Shown here piece after piece: positions 17,566 through 25,933 of a stretch of DNA of 40,879 bases. The DNA comes from a virus. The notes below the pieces were generated by a model. The model saw only the letters and a program-made list of their open reading frames with translations. It had not been told where the DNA came from and searched no databases. The stretch is from positions 1-40,879 of the IMG/VR virus record IMGVR_UViG_3300046171_000004; one strand, given 5' to 3'. Both the position numbers and the translations under genes were made by a program. Within the stretch, counting starts at the first letter, position 1. Each line of letters opens with the position of its first letter.

Positions 17566-20500
17566 TGGCTGACACACTTTCCCTTTTAGACTACGTAAAG
17601 TCTAGAGACAAGGACAGTGACGAAGAAGATACAGTAGTCACACCTTCTCTACCAACTCAACCTGCATCACAAGATGGTGCGGGTTCTATGTCGTTAAGTG
17701 ACTACGCTTCTAAACGTGATGGTGATACTACTGCAACTATGTTCCCTGAAGTAGAAGAAGAAGTAGATGAAGACCCTACACAAATAGACATGGCTACTTT
17801 TGGTATACCAAGCGCAGATGAAGATCCTGTACCTGAAGTAGAACCCTATGACCCATCCTTTAGGTCTGGTGCGGATCGTTTAGCTGAAGCAAAAGAATAC
17901 TCTGGTTATATTCTTGTTAAAGATGAGAGCGGTGAAGACGTTGGTAAACTTATTAGTGAAGCTACAGACGAAGAAATAGCTGCGTTTGGTAAAGTACTAG
18001 CAAAAGATATAAGATCTGGCGAGGGTACATATGCGGGTGAAGCTGATCCCGTTAGTAAAATAATTAGTACAGTACCTGATGGCGGTGCTTTAGGCACTAA
18101 AGTATTATTAAAATTAGCAAACTATATAAATATAGGCGGTGCTGCAGTAGCAGATGGCATAGAAGATACACTAGAAAAAATGTCCGATCAAAAAATAGCA
18201 GGTTATTTTGTAAATAAATTATATGAAGCTGCTTCTGTAGGTAGAAATGCTGACATATCTACCCCTAAAGAACTTACAGATTTAATAGTAAAAGGAACTT
18301 CTGGCGCACTAGAGTTTTCAGAAACTTTACCTGCTGTTGGCGCTCTTGGTAAATACATATCTGCTATTAAATCTTTACCTGACGTAGTAGCGGATGGTCT
18401 TGTAAAGAAAACTATAAAAGAAACTAAACAAAAAAAGATTGCGGAACGTTACAACGTAGGCGGTGCTCGTATTGCTACTATGGAAGCTGCAGAAGACGCA
18501 CGTATTGCCGCTGCTAAAGTTGCGGATGCAAACAAAGACATAGCACAAGAGCTTATCATTGCATTTGAAGATAAAGTAGGTAGGACTGTATCAAAAGAAG
18601 TTGATGGTGTAAAAACACTTGACTTTGATTTAGCACGTGAAGCTGGTGAAGACATTGCTCGTACAGTTACAGAACGTGATGGTGAACTGTTTGATCTAGC
18701 ATTAGGCGACGATGTAATCACAGATCCTATACTGCAGCCAGATAAGTTTAATGGTATTGTTGCTATTGCATCCGACCTTAAACGTAAAAACCCAGAGGCA
18801 TTTAATAATAATAAAACTATTATAGATAACTTATTTGAATTAACAGTTAATAAAGATCTTATTGGTGGGCAAGAACTGATAGACGATCTTAATAGATATG
18901 GCCTGTCTTTTGAAGACTATGTACTTACTGTAGCTAGTTCAGGATCTAAAGCTGGTAAAGTACTAAACCAACTATCACAGATAGCTCGTATTAAACCAGA
19001 CAATATCAAAGCAGATGCTAAACAAAAAGAATTACTAGAGCAACAAGGCAACATACGTAACAGTGTTATGCGTGTTGAAAATGTTCGTCGTGGATTACTT
19101 GTGTCGCAGATTGCTACTGCTGCCCGTAACCTTACATCAGGTGGTGTACGTGCTCCACTAGAAGGCTTAGGCAATGTAATGGACAATGCCCTATATGAGT
19201 TTAGCCAGCCTATTGGTAAAGGCACTGGTGGCTTCTTAGGTGCAGGTAAACAAATAGTATCTGGTGAGAACTGGAAAGATAGTTTCAGACACATGAAGTA
19301 TATGTTTGATCGTCCTGATGTAGCTAAGGCATACACTGATTTAGTTCTTGAACAACCACAGTTGGAATCACAGTACAACAGAATGTTCAACAACCTTAAT
19401 GAAATACAAGAGCTAACAGGTAGAGGCAAAGGTGGTGCAGTGGACAATGTACTCAGTGGTCTTGAAGATGTAACTGATGTACTAAACACACCTAACCGTT
19501 GGCAGGAATACCTTATTCGTAGGGGTGCTTTCTTTGGTGAGCTTGAGCGTTTAACTAAACGTGAGTACAAGATAGATCTTATTGATGCGTTACAAGACGG
19601 TAAGCTAAACGACTTGTTAAATGATGCAAGCTCTGTAAAGCCAGAGGGTGCTAGGTCTTTTGTAAATATTGTAGATGATGCTGTAACAAAGTCATTAGAT
19701 ATTACATATGCAAAACAACCAGACATACCTGTGTTTCGTAGTACATCACAGTTTATAACACGGAACGGTTTAACAGTTGTAATGCCCTTCCCACGTTTTA
19801 TGTTTAATAGCATGGAGCTCATGGGTCAGTATGCAGGTGGTGCGTCAATACCATTGACAAAGAAGATGACAGAGCTTGTTACTCTTGGTAAATACAAAGC
19901 ACCAATTACAGCTAAAGACAGACAACGCATATCACGTAATCTTGTAGGTATGGCTGCTGTTGGTGCTGCTTATCAATACCGCACAAGTGAAGAAGCACCT
20001 GCGGAGTTTAATCAGGTTAGTGTATCAGATGAAACACAAGCAGACACACTGCCATTGTATCCTGTACCACAGTATCTGTATCTTGGTGAAGCAACTAAAC
20101 GTTTAGAAGATGGAACATTCAATGATTGGTTTGATGCCAAAGAGTTTGTGGAAACATTCGCTGGTACTAATCTACGTACAGGCACAAGCAATGCAATCCT
20201 AGAGGAAGTGTCTGCCTTTGCTGATGCTACTGACCTCACTAAAGGTGAGGCTATGGGGCGTTTAGCAGGTCGTACATTAGGCAATTACTTAGGTACATGG
20301 GCTGTACCCTTCGCACAGGTAATAGAGGCACAGAGGGCTGCAGGAGTACGTGGACTAACGTATAAAGATGCTGCAGAAGATCCTACCTTAGACTTCATGG
20401 GTACATTTAAACGTGAGCTTGTACGTCCTATGGCACAACGTGGTGTTCTTACTACGCCAGAGGAAGAGGCAGAGTTACCTGAACGTTCATTCTTGTTTGC

Positions 20501-21035
20501 GGAAGACACTACAAAGAAACGTGTAATGCCACTGGCTAGATTTGGTTTGGGTCTAAACCTTAGTGAGAAAGACAATGAAGCTGGTGAGTACCTAGCTAAG
20601 ATGGGCTTTAAAGATTATAAACTTGGCAGTACATCTAAAGTACCTAGTATCAAACGGTTTGAGAATAAACTACTGGGTGATCTAGTACCTACTGTAGTTG
20701 AAGCAATGCAGGGTGTTGAAGAGTACTACCGTAATGACTATGCTAAACAATCAGATAAGTTTAAAGAAAAAGTAAAAGAAGAAAAGTATGTTAATACTAA
20801 TTTAAAACCTTTAATAAAAACTGAGTTTACAGCTATAAAGACTGCGTTACGTGAGGGCAGTATTAAAGAGGGTGACGAATACACAAGAGCAATTGTTAGG
20901 TATCGTAACCTGCGCCCTGACTTACGTAAGATGGCAACGTTAGATTTTTATAAATACTTTCCTGATGAGAAACTAAATGTTCTAAACACAGATCACATAA
21001 ACAAACTAATAGGAATAGCAGAAGCTAGAAAATAA
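17565..21035 (+). CDS. Large internal virion/ejection protein, 1156 aa
   Basis: The last gene of the late block. The N-terminal ~100 residues are acidic and low complexity with a repeated LLDYVKSRD / LSDYASKRD motif at about 6-14 and 44-52; the rest is helical with amphipathic stretches (for example ARNLTSGGVRAPLEGLGNVM, and MFNSMELMGQYAGGASIPL). I see no lysozyme or transglycosylase active site. Size, position at the end of the virion block and helical character fit a large ejected protein similar in role to T7 gp15/gp16. It is followed directly by the convergent terminator. Confidence 0.6.
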   Translation: MADTLSLLDYVKSRDKDSDEEDTVVTPSLPTQPASQDGAGSMSLSDYASKRDGDTTATMFPEVEEEVDEDPTQIDMATFGIPSADEDPVPEVEPYDPSFRSGADRLAEAKEYSGYILVKDESGEDVGKLISEATDEEIAAFGKVLAKDIRSGEGTYAGEADPVSKIISTVPDGGALGTKVLLKLANYINIGGAAVADGIEDTLEKMSDQKIAGYFVNKLYEAASVGRNADISTPKELTDLIVKGTSGALEFSETLPAVGALGKYISAIKSLPDVVADGLVKKTIKETKQKKIAERYNVGGARIATMEAAEDARIAAAKVADANKDIAQELIIAFEDKVGRTVSKEVDGVKTLDFDLAREAGEDIARTVTERDGELFDLALGDDVITDPILQPDKFNGIVAIASDLKRKNPEAFNNNKTIIDNLFELTVNKDLIGGQELIDDLNRYGLSFEDYVLTVASSGSKAGKVLNQLSQIARIKPDNIKADAKQKELLEQQGNIRNSVMRVENVRRGLLVSQIATAARNLTSGGVRAPLEGLGNVMDNALYEFSQPIGKGTGGFLGAGKQIVSGENWKDSFRHMKYMFDRPDVAKAYTDLVLEQPQLESQYNRMFNNLNEIQELTGRGKGGAVDNVLSGLEDVTDVLNTPNRWQEYLIRRGAFFGELERLTKREYKIDLIDALQDGKLNDLLNDASSVKPEGARSFVNIVDDAVTKSLDITYAKQPDIPVFRSTSQFITRNGLTVVMPFPRFMFNSMELMGQYAGGASIPLTKKMTELVTLGKYKAPITAKDRQRISRNLVGMAAVGAAYQYRTSEEAPAEFNQVSVSDETQADTLPLYPVPQYLYLGEATKRLEDGTFNDWFDAKEFVETFAGTNLRTGTSNAILEEVSAFADATDLTKGEAMGRLAGRTLGNYLGTWAVPFAQVIEAQRAAGVRGLTYKDAAEDPTLDFMGTFKRELVRPMAQRGVLTTPEEEAELPERSFLFAEDTTKKRVMPLARFGLGLNLSEKDNEAGEYLAKMGFKDYKLGSTSKVPSIKRFENKLLGDLVPTVVEAMQGVEEYYRNDYAKQSDKFKEKVKEEKYVNTNLKPLIKTEFTAIKTALREGSIKEGDEYTRAIVRYRNLRPDLRKMATLDFYKYFPDEKLNVLNTDHINKLIGIAEARK

Positions 21036-21066
21036 AAGAGGGAGCAATTAAGCTCCCTTTATTTTT
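21033..21066. terminator. Bidirectional terminator between convergent blocks
   Basis: AGGGAGC (21039-21045) and GCTCCCT (21052-21058) form a perfect 7-bp stem with a six-base loop, flanked by A-rich sequence on the left and TTATTTTTG on the right. It therefore works as an intrinsic terminator for both directions: it ends the virion block and the early/middle block that meet here. Confidence 0.85.
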
Positions 21067-21068
21067 GT

Positions 21069-21398
21069 TTATCGTGTGTCTCCGCTGCCACCTATTGTAC
21101 CAGCAGTTTTCCTAGCACTTAGTTTGGCTTCATTCTGACCAGCTATCATACCCAAGGTAAGGTTGAGGTCAGTAGCAAGTGCAGCACAGTACCACAGTAC
21201 GTCACCTATCTCACTGGCTATGTCCTCTCGCCACGTATCAGGACGCTTATCAGGCCCATCACGTACAAGTTTCTTCACTTTGTTGGCTACCTCACCTGCC
21301 TCACCAGCAAGACCCAATGCAGGATATAGGATCTTGTGTTGATCAGGATAGATAGCAGTCTTAGATGCGTTACGTTGATACGAATTGAAATCAGACAT
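21069..21398 (-). CDS. mazG: MazG-like nucleotide pyrophosphohydrolase
   Basis: A protein of 109 residues if it starts at the ATG at 21398 (MSDFNSYQRNAS), which has AGGAG nine bases ahead; an upstream in-frame ATG at 21449 has a weaker site and would add 17 residues. It has the MazG metal-binding pattern: GLAGEAGEV with E33 and E36, then EIGDVLWY with E63 and D66. The family hydrolyses nucleoside triphosphates or alarmone-like nucleotides; phage copies are thought to tune host nucleotide pools or starvation signals. It is the last gene of the minus-strand block and overlaps the gene before it by 8 bases. Confidence 0.8.
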   Translation of the reverse strand: MSDFNSYQRNASKTAIYPDQHKILYPALGLAGEAGEVANKVKKLVRDGPDKRPDTWREDIASEIGDVLWYCAALATDLNLTLGMIAGQNEAKLSARKTAGTIGGSGDTR

Positions 21399-21648
21399 GT
21401 TGTATTTCTCCTGTAGAAACTGCTCTGCTTCCTGCTTTAGTTTGTTCATACTTTAATACTCTTTTTAACTGTTCAAAGTAGGCTTTATTAAATCCTCTTT
21501 CCCACTCTCTGCACTGCATTGTATCCTTGTGAAAGGGATTAATTGTTTTACCACGTTTGAAGGCTGAGTAACCTTGATCATATTGAAAGCGCAATGGTGC
21601 GTCATACTTACCAAGGCCACGGTCTTTTCTGCTAGTCTTTTTTATCAT
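21391..21648 (-). CDS. Small protein resembling ribosome modulation factor
   Basis: 85 residues, basic. The middle, QGYSAFKRGKTINPF then REWERGFNKAYFEQL, resembles the pattern of ribosome modulation factor (GYxAGxxG...CPY...WLxGWREA), which silences ribosomes in stationary phase. The similarity is by eye and short, so I call it RMF-like only. AAGGAG lies six bases ahead of its ATG. Its last codons overlap the start of the MazG-like gene. Confidence 0.5.
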   Translation of the reverse strand: MIKKTSRKDRGLGKYDAPLRFQYDQGYSAFKRGKTINPFHKDTMQCREWERGFNKAYFEQLKRVLKYEQTKAGSRAVSTGEIQHV

Positions 21649-21658
21649 AAGAAACTCC

Positions 21659-22093
21659 TTATGCTACGTTGATTAATGTTGCTTCGGTGTAGGGCACATG
21701 GTAAAATTGTTCACCTGCATAGATGTTACGTCCACGTGCTTCACGCAACTTATCATCTGTTAGTAGTGAACTGTCTATACACCAGCATTTATCCATGTCA
21801 TTGCTGAAGATATAGAACTGTAGATTATCATGCTTAGATAGTAACTTCTTCTTACGCTCAAGTATACGTATCTCTGCCCAGTTAGTAGGCCAGTCACCTA
21901 CCCACGCAGTCTTTACTTCAGCTTCACTGTAATATTTTACTCCATCTTTTTGAGTTACAACGTCTGCGTCATATGACTCTGTGCTATCTACAAGTTCGTG
22001 ACCCTCACCAATAAGGTGAGTGATCAGTGCTTGCTTTGCTGCTTCGTCATACTTAGCGTAAAGGTCACGTGAGAAAGGTTTTCTGTAGGCCAT
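21659..22093 (-). CDS. PD-(D/E)XK-type nuclease, 144 aa
   Basis: A small protein with the fold markers of this nuclease family: YDADVV (D44), then 14 residues to EAEVK (E59, K61), which binds the metal. The later half (VGDWPTNWAEIRILERKKKL, then FYIFSNDMDKCWCID) suggests the usual extra beta strands. The substrate is unknown; resolvase, restriction-like or host-DNA-degrading roles are possible. GGAGTAAGAC precedes the ATG. Located just downstream of nucleotide metabolism genes. Confidence 0.6.
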   Translation of the reverse strand: MAYRKPFSRDLYAKYDEAAKQALITHLIGEGHELVDSTESYDADVVTQKDGVKYYSEAEVKTAWVGDWPTNWAEIRILERKKKLLSKHDNLQFYIFSNDMDKCWCIDSSLLTDDKLREARGRNIYAGEQFYHVPYTEATLINVA

Positions 22094-22096
22094 GTC

Positions 22097-22303
22097 TTAC
22101 TCCGATTCTTCTGGTGTTTCTGTTTCTAGCGATTGTTTTAGTTTAGCTGTAAGAGCATCACGTGCCACAGCTAGGCTGTTAGACTGATAATTTAACTGCG
22201 TTTGTACATTATTGTTGTACATAATTTCCTGCAGAATTGTGTTTTGCTCCTCTGTAAAGTCATCTGTTTCATACTCTACATCATCTAACGTTAGTTTAGC
22301 CAT
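22097..22303 (-). CDS. Small hypothetical protein, 68 aa (DUF6447-like)
   Basis: MAKLTLDDVEYETDDFTEEQ... is the kind of start seen in short phage and bacterial proteins of the DUF6447 type, which share this 'MAKLTL-DxxYD' opening followed by a helix; I recall this and did not search. An acidic helical tail ends ETETPEESE. Good AAGGAG site ahead of the ATG. Function unknown. Confidence 0.6.
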   Translation of the reverse strand: MAKLTLDDVEYETDDFTEEQNTILQEIMYNNNVQTQLNYQSNSLAVARDALTAKLKQSLETETPEESE

Positions 22304-22314
22304 ATTATTTCTCC

Positions 22315-22503
22315 TTATGTAGCTGTTGGTAACTGTATGCAGTACGTTACTGCGGTTGCTTCTGGTGAGGGTTTAGTGCTCACTAATCTTTCTTCCATTG
22401 GTGCTGCTACTTTTCTACAACTAGCGTAGTCGGTAAACAATGAATGATAAGTCTGTATCTTCATCTCACCTTGGAAGGTCATAATGAGCACCAACACATA
22501 CAT
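22315..22503 (-). CDS. Small exported or membrane-associated protein, 62 aa
   Basis: Has a short hydrophobic start (MYVLVLIMTF), then a polar part with two cysteines (SCRK and TYCIQ) that could pair. The plan resembles small secreted phage proteins of unknown role. Its ATG overlaps the TAA of the preceding tiny membrane protein gene as TAATG, showing coupled translation. Confidence 0.55.
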   Translation of the reverse strand: MYVLVLIMTFQGEMKIQTYHSLFTDYASCRKVAAPMEERLVSTKPSPEATAVTYCIQLPTAT

Positions 22504-22595
22504 TAGAATATCCCTGAGACTGTATCCACTACCATTGGGATAACAAAGTCTGCCAATACTACTGCACCTGCTAAGAATGTTATTACTTCAAACAT
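22503..22595 (-). CDS. 30-aa single-span membrane protein
   Basis: Reading the gap between two genes gives MFEVITFLAGAVVLADFVIP and then MVVDTVSGIF. AAGGAGATATAAT stands at perfect distance before the ATG, and the stop overlaps the next ATG as TAATG. The near full-length hydrophobic helix predicts a membrane micropeptide. Strong ribosome site and exact fit between neighbours make it likely real. Confidence 0.6.
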   Translation of the reverse strand: MFEVITFLAGAVVLADFVIPMVVDTVSGIF

Positions 22596-22607
22596 ATTAT
22601 ATCTCCT

Positions 22608-24533
22608 TTATGTTATATCTACTATTTCACATACATCACCAGAGCAAGCCATAGTTTGCATTGCAACAGTGTTATCGTCTTTCTCGTACTCAGACAGCCC
22701 AGCCCAATCAATTCGTTCAGGCATAGTCTGTAGTACCATTTTATATGTGTCTTTGTCTACCTCTTGGTAAGGTGCTTGCTGATAAGTATGTTCAGAGTGT
22801 GGTAAAAATGACACACCTGACATCTCATCAAAGTACTTGTACACAAATGCACCTACTTCCATCCACTCTTCCTCACGTACAGAGATTGTAACGCTTGGTT
22901 TGTGCTCACAGAAGTGTCGTTGATACATAAGCCACATTTCTAGTTGCTCAATGGCTGTCATATCATTGCGTGTAACTGATTTTGTTGGTGACTTAACAGG
23001 AAAACTAAACACTGTAGTAGTGTCACCCTTCATTACACATGGCTCATTAGGTATACCTTGATCAATCATAAACTGTGTTAGCGGATCTTTATTATCACCA
23101 CGGACAGTACGGATATAATGGGCACTGTGGCGAGCATGTATGCCACTGGCACTATCCACCAGTTGTGAGACTGTGCCTGACGGTTTGACGCATGTAATTG
23201 CAGCAGCAACAGGTATACCAAGACGGTCAGCCCATTCAGCATTAGTAGATACAGCGACCCCACGAAGATGTTCAAGAGTACTCTCCAATCCTTTGTTACT
23301 TAATGTCATTAAGGGGTTGTCCATTATCCCTGTGAGTGACACACCAAGCAGTCGTTCTTCTTCTGTATTGGTAGACCACACCTTTCGCAAGTATGGGAAC
23401 TTGGTGTATGTTGACTGGATAGTTCCCAGAATTGTTGCCAAACGGATCTTTCGTTCAAGATCTTCCATAGTGTCTGTAGCACGTACAACAACTTCCGTAA
23501 GATTACAGAACTGATATGGACGAAGGATGATCTCGCTGCAAGGATTAGTTCCAAACTCGTAATCTGGATTTCTACGCTTAAACTTTTTAGCTTGGTTCTT
23601 AGCTGCTTGCCTATTGTATACACCACGTTCTCCTGATTTGCTCTCAACTAATGCTTGCCATTCACGCATGAATGTTTCCATGTCTGGCTTCTCTGTATAA
23701 CTAACACTATTGTTAGCTAAAGCACGATGCGCTGCAGTTTCCCACCACTGTCCCGACTTAGCATGTCGCATACGATCATCAGATAGGTTGGACAAACTAA
23801 TCATGGCTGACCTACGTACACCACCTACAACTACAATCTGTCCAATGAAGCACATAAGATCGTGACACTCAATGCTAGATAGCTTACGACCTTGTGCGCC
23901 CTTGAATGTAGTGACAGCAAAGTTAAACAGTTCCACCAAAGGTGCAGGGCCACTGGCTCTACCACCAAAGATCTTTAGTCGTGCACCAGCAGGACGTACC
24001 TTAGATACATCCCACTTAGGGATCTCACCAGCCCAGAGGAGAGCAAGAACTTGACGGAACGCTTTAGCCCAACCTTCCTTACTGTCTTTGACAACGACTG
24101 TGGTATCACTGTCGAACAACTCAGGAACTTCAGGGAGCTTAGATATAAACTGCCGCTCAACACTGAAGCCGACACCAGTACCACACAAGAGGATGAACAT
24201 AGCCTCGTCGAAGGACTTAGGGTCATCTACGGGTAGGTAACTGCAGTTATACCCTGCAGTGTTGTCACGCTCTAATGCCTTACCAGCGGTCATCATAGCT
24301 CTCATAGAGGGCATAACCTCTAAGCTAAGAATAGCTTGTTCAATATCGTGAGCAACATTAAAGTCAGCTTCACTAGCGCCACTGTCAACTACAGGCTCAA
24401 CTACGTTATTCATATAACGATCTACTGTTTCATCCCATGCTTCTCGTCTACCTTCTGTGTCAAGCCATCGTGCATAACGTGACTTGTGAATGAAGGATTG
24501 ATAGTCTGTTGGTAAATAATTGTCCATATACAT
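22608..24533 (-). CDS. Class II (B12-dependent) ribonucleotide reductase
   Basis: About 641 residues. It shows the marks of a monomeric adenosylcobalamin-dependent ribonucleoside-triphosphate reductase: NCSYLPVDDPKSFDEAMFIL, then GTGVGFSVERQ, VGGVRRSAMISLSNL, the NPCSEIILRPYQFCNL segment with catalytic residues, and a C-terminal CxxxxC (MACSGDVCEI) for reduction by thioredoxin. It makes deoxynucleotides for phage DNA without needing oxygen. ATG at 24533 overlaps the upstream TGA (TGATG); an in-frame ATG at 24527 is an alternative, and a GTG at 24536 is less likely. It needs cobalamin from the host. Confidence 0.9.
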   Translation of the reverse strand: MYMDNYLPTDYQSFIHKSRYARWLDTEGRREAWDETVDRYMNNVVEPVVDSGASEADFNVAHDIEQAILSLEVMPSMRAMMTAGKALERDNTAGYNCSYLPVDDPKSFDEAMFILLCGTGVGFSVERQFISKLPEVPELFDSDTTVVVKDSKEGWAKAFRQVLALLWAGEIPKWDVSKVRPAGARLKIFGGRASGPAPLVELFNFAVTTFKGAQGRKLSSIECHDLMCFIGQIVVVGGVRRSAMISLSNLSDDRMRHAKSGQWWETAAHRALANNSVSYTEKPDMETFMREWQALVESKSGERGVYNRQAAKNQAKKFKRRNPDYEFGTNPCSEIILRPYQFCNLTEVVVRATDTMEDLERKIRLATILGTIQSTYTKFPYLRKVWSTNTEEERLLGVSLTGIMDNPLMTLSNKGLESTLEHLRGVAVSTNAEWADRLGIPVAAAITCVKPSGTVSQLVDSASGIHARHSAHYIRTVRGDNKDPLTQFMIDQGIPNEPCVMKGDTTTVFSFPVKSPTKSVTRNDMTAIEQLEMWLMYQRHFCEHKPSVTISVREEEWMEVGAFVYKYFDEMSGVSFLPHSEHTYQQAPYQEVDKDTYKMVLQTMPERIDWAGLSEYEKDDNTVAMQTMACSGDVCEIVDIT

Positions 24534-24691
24534 CACTCCGTAATTAGTTTCATTGCTTTAATCTTCATACCATCTACATCGTAGATAAATTCCTGTAGTG
24601 CATCCTTTACTTCTTCATCGACAAAGCCATCCACAGGAATAGGATATTCGTCTTCGTCTAGTTCTAGTGTAAGGAAGACTTTAACTATCAC
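24533..24691 (-). CDS. 52-aa acidic protein, GTG start
   Basis: The sequence between the DUF3310 gene and the reductase gene reads (M)IVKVFLTLELDEDEYPIPVD, then GFVDEEVKDALQEFIYDVDG and a basic end. GGAAGAG lies ahead of the GTG, and its TGA overlaps the reductase ATG. It is too short for common cut-offs. An alternating beta-alpha-beta look with an acidic loop; function unknown. Confidence 0.6.
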   Translation of the reverse strand: MIVKVFLTLELDEDEYPIPVDGFVDEEVKDALQEFIYDVDGMKIKAMKLITE

Positions 24692-24908
24692 CGTTCTCTT
24701 CCTCAATTAATTGGTTTAGATACCACTGTGCTTTTTGTAAGTCTTCTATACCATTCTTATATCTGTATCGCCATAGGTATTTCATAATGTTACCCTGCAG
24801 GTAATACTGAAAACCTTCTTCACCAGTTGCTGCACGAATAGCATCAATACATTCTACTCCTGCAAAGTTGTAGTGCTCTGGTGAGTTTACCATATCTTTA
24901 TCTGACAT
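24681..24908 (-). CDS. DUF3310 family protein
   Basis: 75 residues with the full DUF3310 pattern: NSPEHYNFAGVECIDAI at about 8-24, then GNIMKYLWRYRYKNG and EDLQKAQWYLNQLI. These small helical proteins are widespread in phages and sit near nucleotide metabolism genes; their role is not settled. Here it lies just before the ribonucleotide reductase, which supports a link with nucleotide pools. GAGGAGATATGT precedes the ATG. Confidence 0.85.
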   Translation of the reverse strand: MSDKDMVNSPEHYNFAGVECIDAIRAATGEEGFQYYLQGNIMKYLWRYRYKNGIEDLQKAQWYLNQLIEEENGDS

Positions 24909-24919
24909 ACATATCTCCT

Positions 24920-25252
24920 CTAATTAAACTTTACTTTAACCACATTGTCCTCTACACTCTCCACTGTAGCTTTTGGTGCGGCATCTTCTTCTTCTTCTAA
25001 CACATCATTGGCATACTTGGCAAGTGTTTCTCGTATGTCATTATCTTCTTCCATAGCTGGGATGGATGCACAAACCATGTGACACAAACGCATTAGGTTT
25101 ACGTAGTCATCATCTGTAGTAGTGTTCTCTCCTGTAGTCACAGTACCCACCATCAACTCACCTGTCCAGTTACCCTTGTGGTCTAGGAAAGGTGTGATAC
25201 GTACAATGAAATCGTTTGGATCAAAGTCCATGAATACTTTTTCTTCAGCCAT
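24920..25252 (-). CDS. Hypothetical acidic protein, 110 aa
   Basis: Begins MAEEKVFMDFDPNDFIVRI and has a helical centre with a strongly acidic patch (LEEEEDAAPKA). No catalytic motif is recognised. It sits between endonuclease I and the DUF3310 gene in the nucleotide and DNA processing run, and has AGGAAATAAT before the ATG. It may be a small accessory or inhibitor of a DNA protein, but this is only a guess from its charge. Confidence 0.6.
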   Translation of the reverse strand: MAEEKVFMDFDPNDFIVRITPFLDHKGNWTGELMVGTVTTGENTTTDDDYVNLMRLCHMVCASIPAMEEDNDIRETLAKYANDVLEEEEDAAPKATVESVEDNVVKVKFN

Positions 25253-25253
25253 A

Positions 25254-25706
25254 TTATTTCCTCTTCACTTTTTTGTATGGGAAATGTATTAGATCAGGAT
25301 GCATGTCCTTACCCTTTTCATTTAACCAATCTTCTGGGATGATCCTGTCATAGTACGGGATCTTATTTTTTTCACACCACTGACCGTAGGTTGTCTTTGC
25401 ACCCTTACTCAGCTTACGTCTACTACTTTCAAACACAAACCTAATGTCTAGCTTTGGATGCTGTTTCTTAATAGCGGCATGTTTACGTCTATCGTCTGAT
25501 GTAAACCTACCCTTAGTTTCTATTATGATCCCATTAGGTAACACAAAGTCTGGGGTATAGGTGCGGTACATGAGATCTTCCCATTCAATCTTAATGGCTT
25601 CATACTTGACACGAACATTACGTTCTACCAAGTAGTCCTTTACTTTGATCTCTAGCCCACTCCTATACCCATGTTTCAGAGCAGCGGCAAACTGCTTGCC
25701 ATTCAT
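25254..25706 (-). CDS. T7-type endonuclease I (Holliday junction resolvase)
   Basis: 150 residues from the ATG at 25706, which shares its A with the previous TAA (TAATG); T7 gp3 is 149 residues. It keeps the T7 gp3 active-site plan: SGLE (E19), YTPDFVLPNG (D53), then ETKG (E63, K65). The enzyme cuts branched DNA and degrades host DNA so that its nucleotides are reused. It sits next to a coiled-coil protein and near an exonuclease, matching the T7 gene 3-6 pairing in function. Confidence 0.88.
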   Translation of the reverse strand: MNGKQFAAALKHGYRSGLEIKVKDYLVERNVRVKYEAIKIEWEDLMYRTYTPDFVLPNGIIIETKGRFTSDDRRKHAAIKKQHPKLDIRFVFESSRRKLSKGAKTTYGQWCEKNKIPYYDRIIPEDWLNEKGKDMHPDLIHFPYKKVKRK

Positions 25707-25933
25707 TAGATACGCCACAACCCATTCCAAGGACTAGGCAAACTACTTACAGTAGCTACACCTAGTGTGCGTAGTTCTTCTCGTACTGCTGCTTCTGCTG
25801 CCTTACGTGCTTCCATAGCGGAACGTAACCCTGCATACTTAGCCTCATGCAAGGCTTTCTTACGCTCAAGAAGATCCTGCTCCATCGCATTGATCTGCTC
25901 TTGCATTTCTTTTATTTCATCATCACCTAACAT
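25706..25933 (-). CDS. Coiled-coil protein, 75 aa
   Basis: A highly helical protein: residues about 5-55 are rich in Glu, Lys, Met and Ala and have a heptad pattern (IKEMQEQINAMEQDLLERKK). The C-terminal tail is Trp-rich (PSPWNGLWRI). Located between the exonuclease and endonuclease I, with a TAATG link to the latter and AAAGGAG ahead of its own ATG. It may help or regulate one of the nucleases; this is inference. Confidence 0.55.
   Translation of the reverse strand: MLGDDEIKEMQEQINAMEQDLLERKKALHEAKYAGLRSAMEARKAAEAAVREELRTLGVATVSSLPSPWNGLWRI

Noticed and set aside
18917-19822. 301-residue frame opposite the large virion gene
   Set aside because: Fully antisense to a clear coding gene; sequence is Ser/Pro/Leu-rich, typical of shadow frames.
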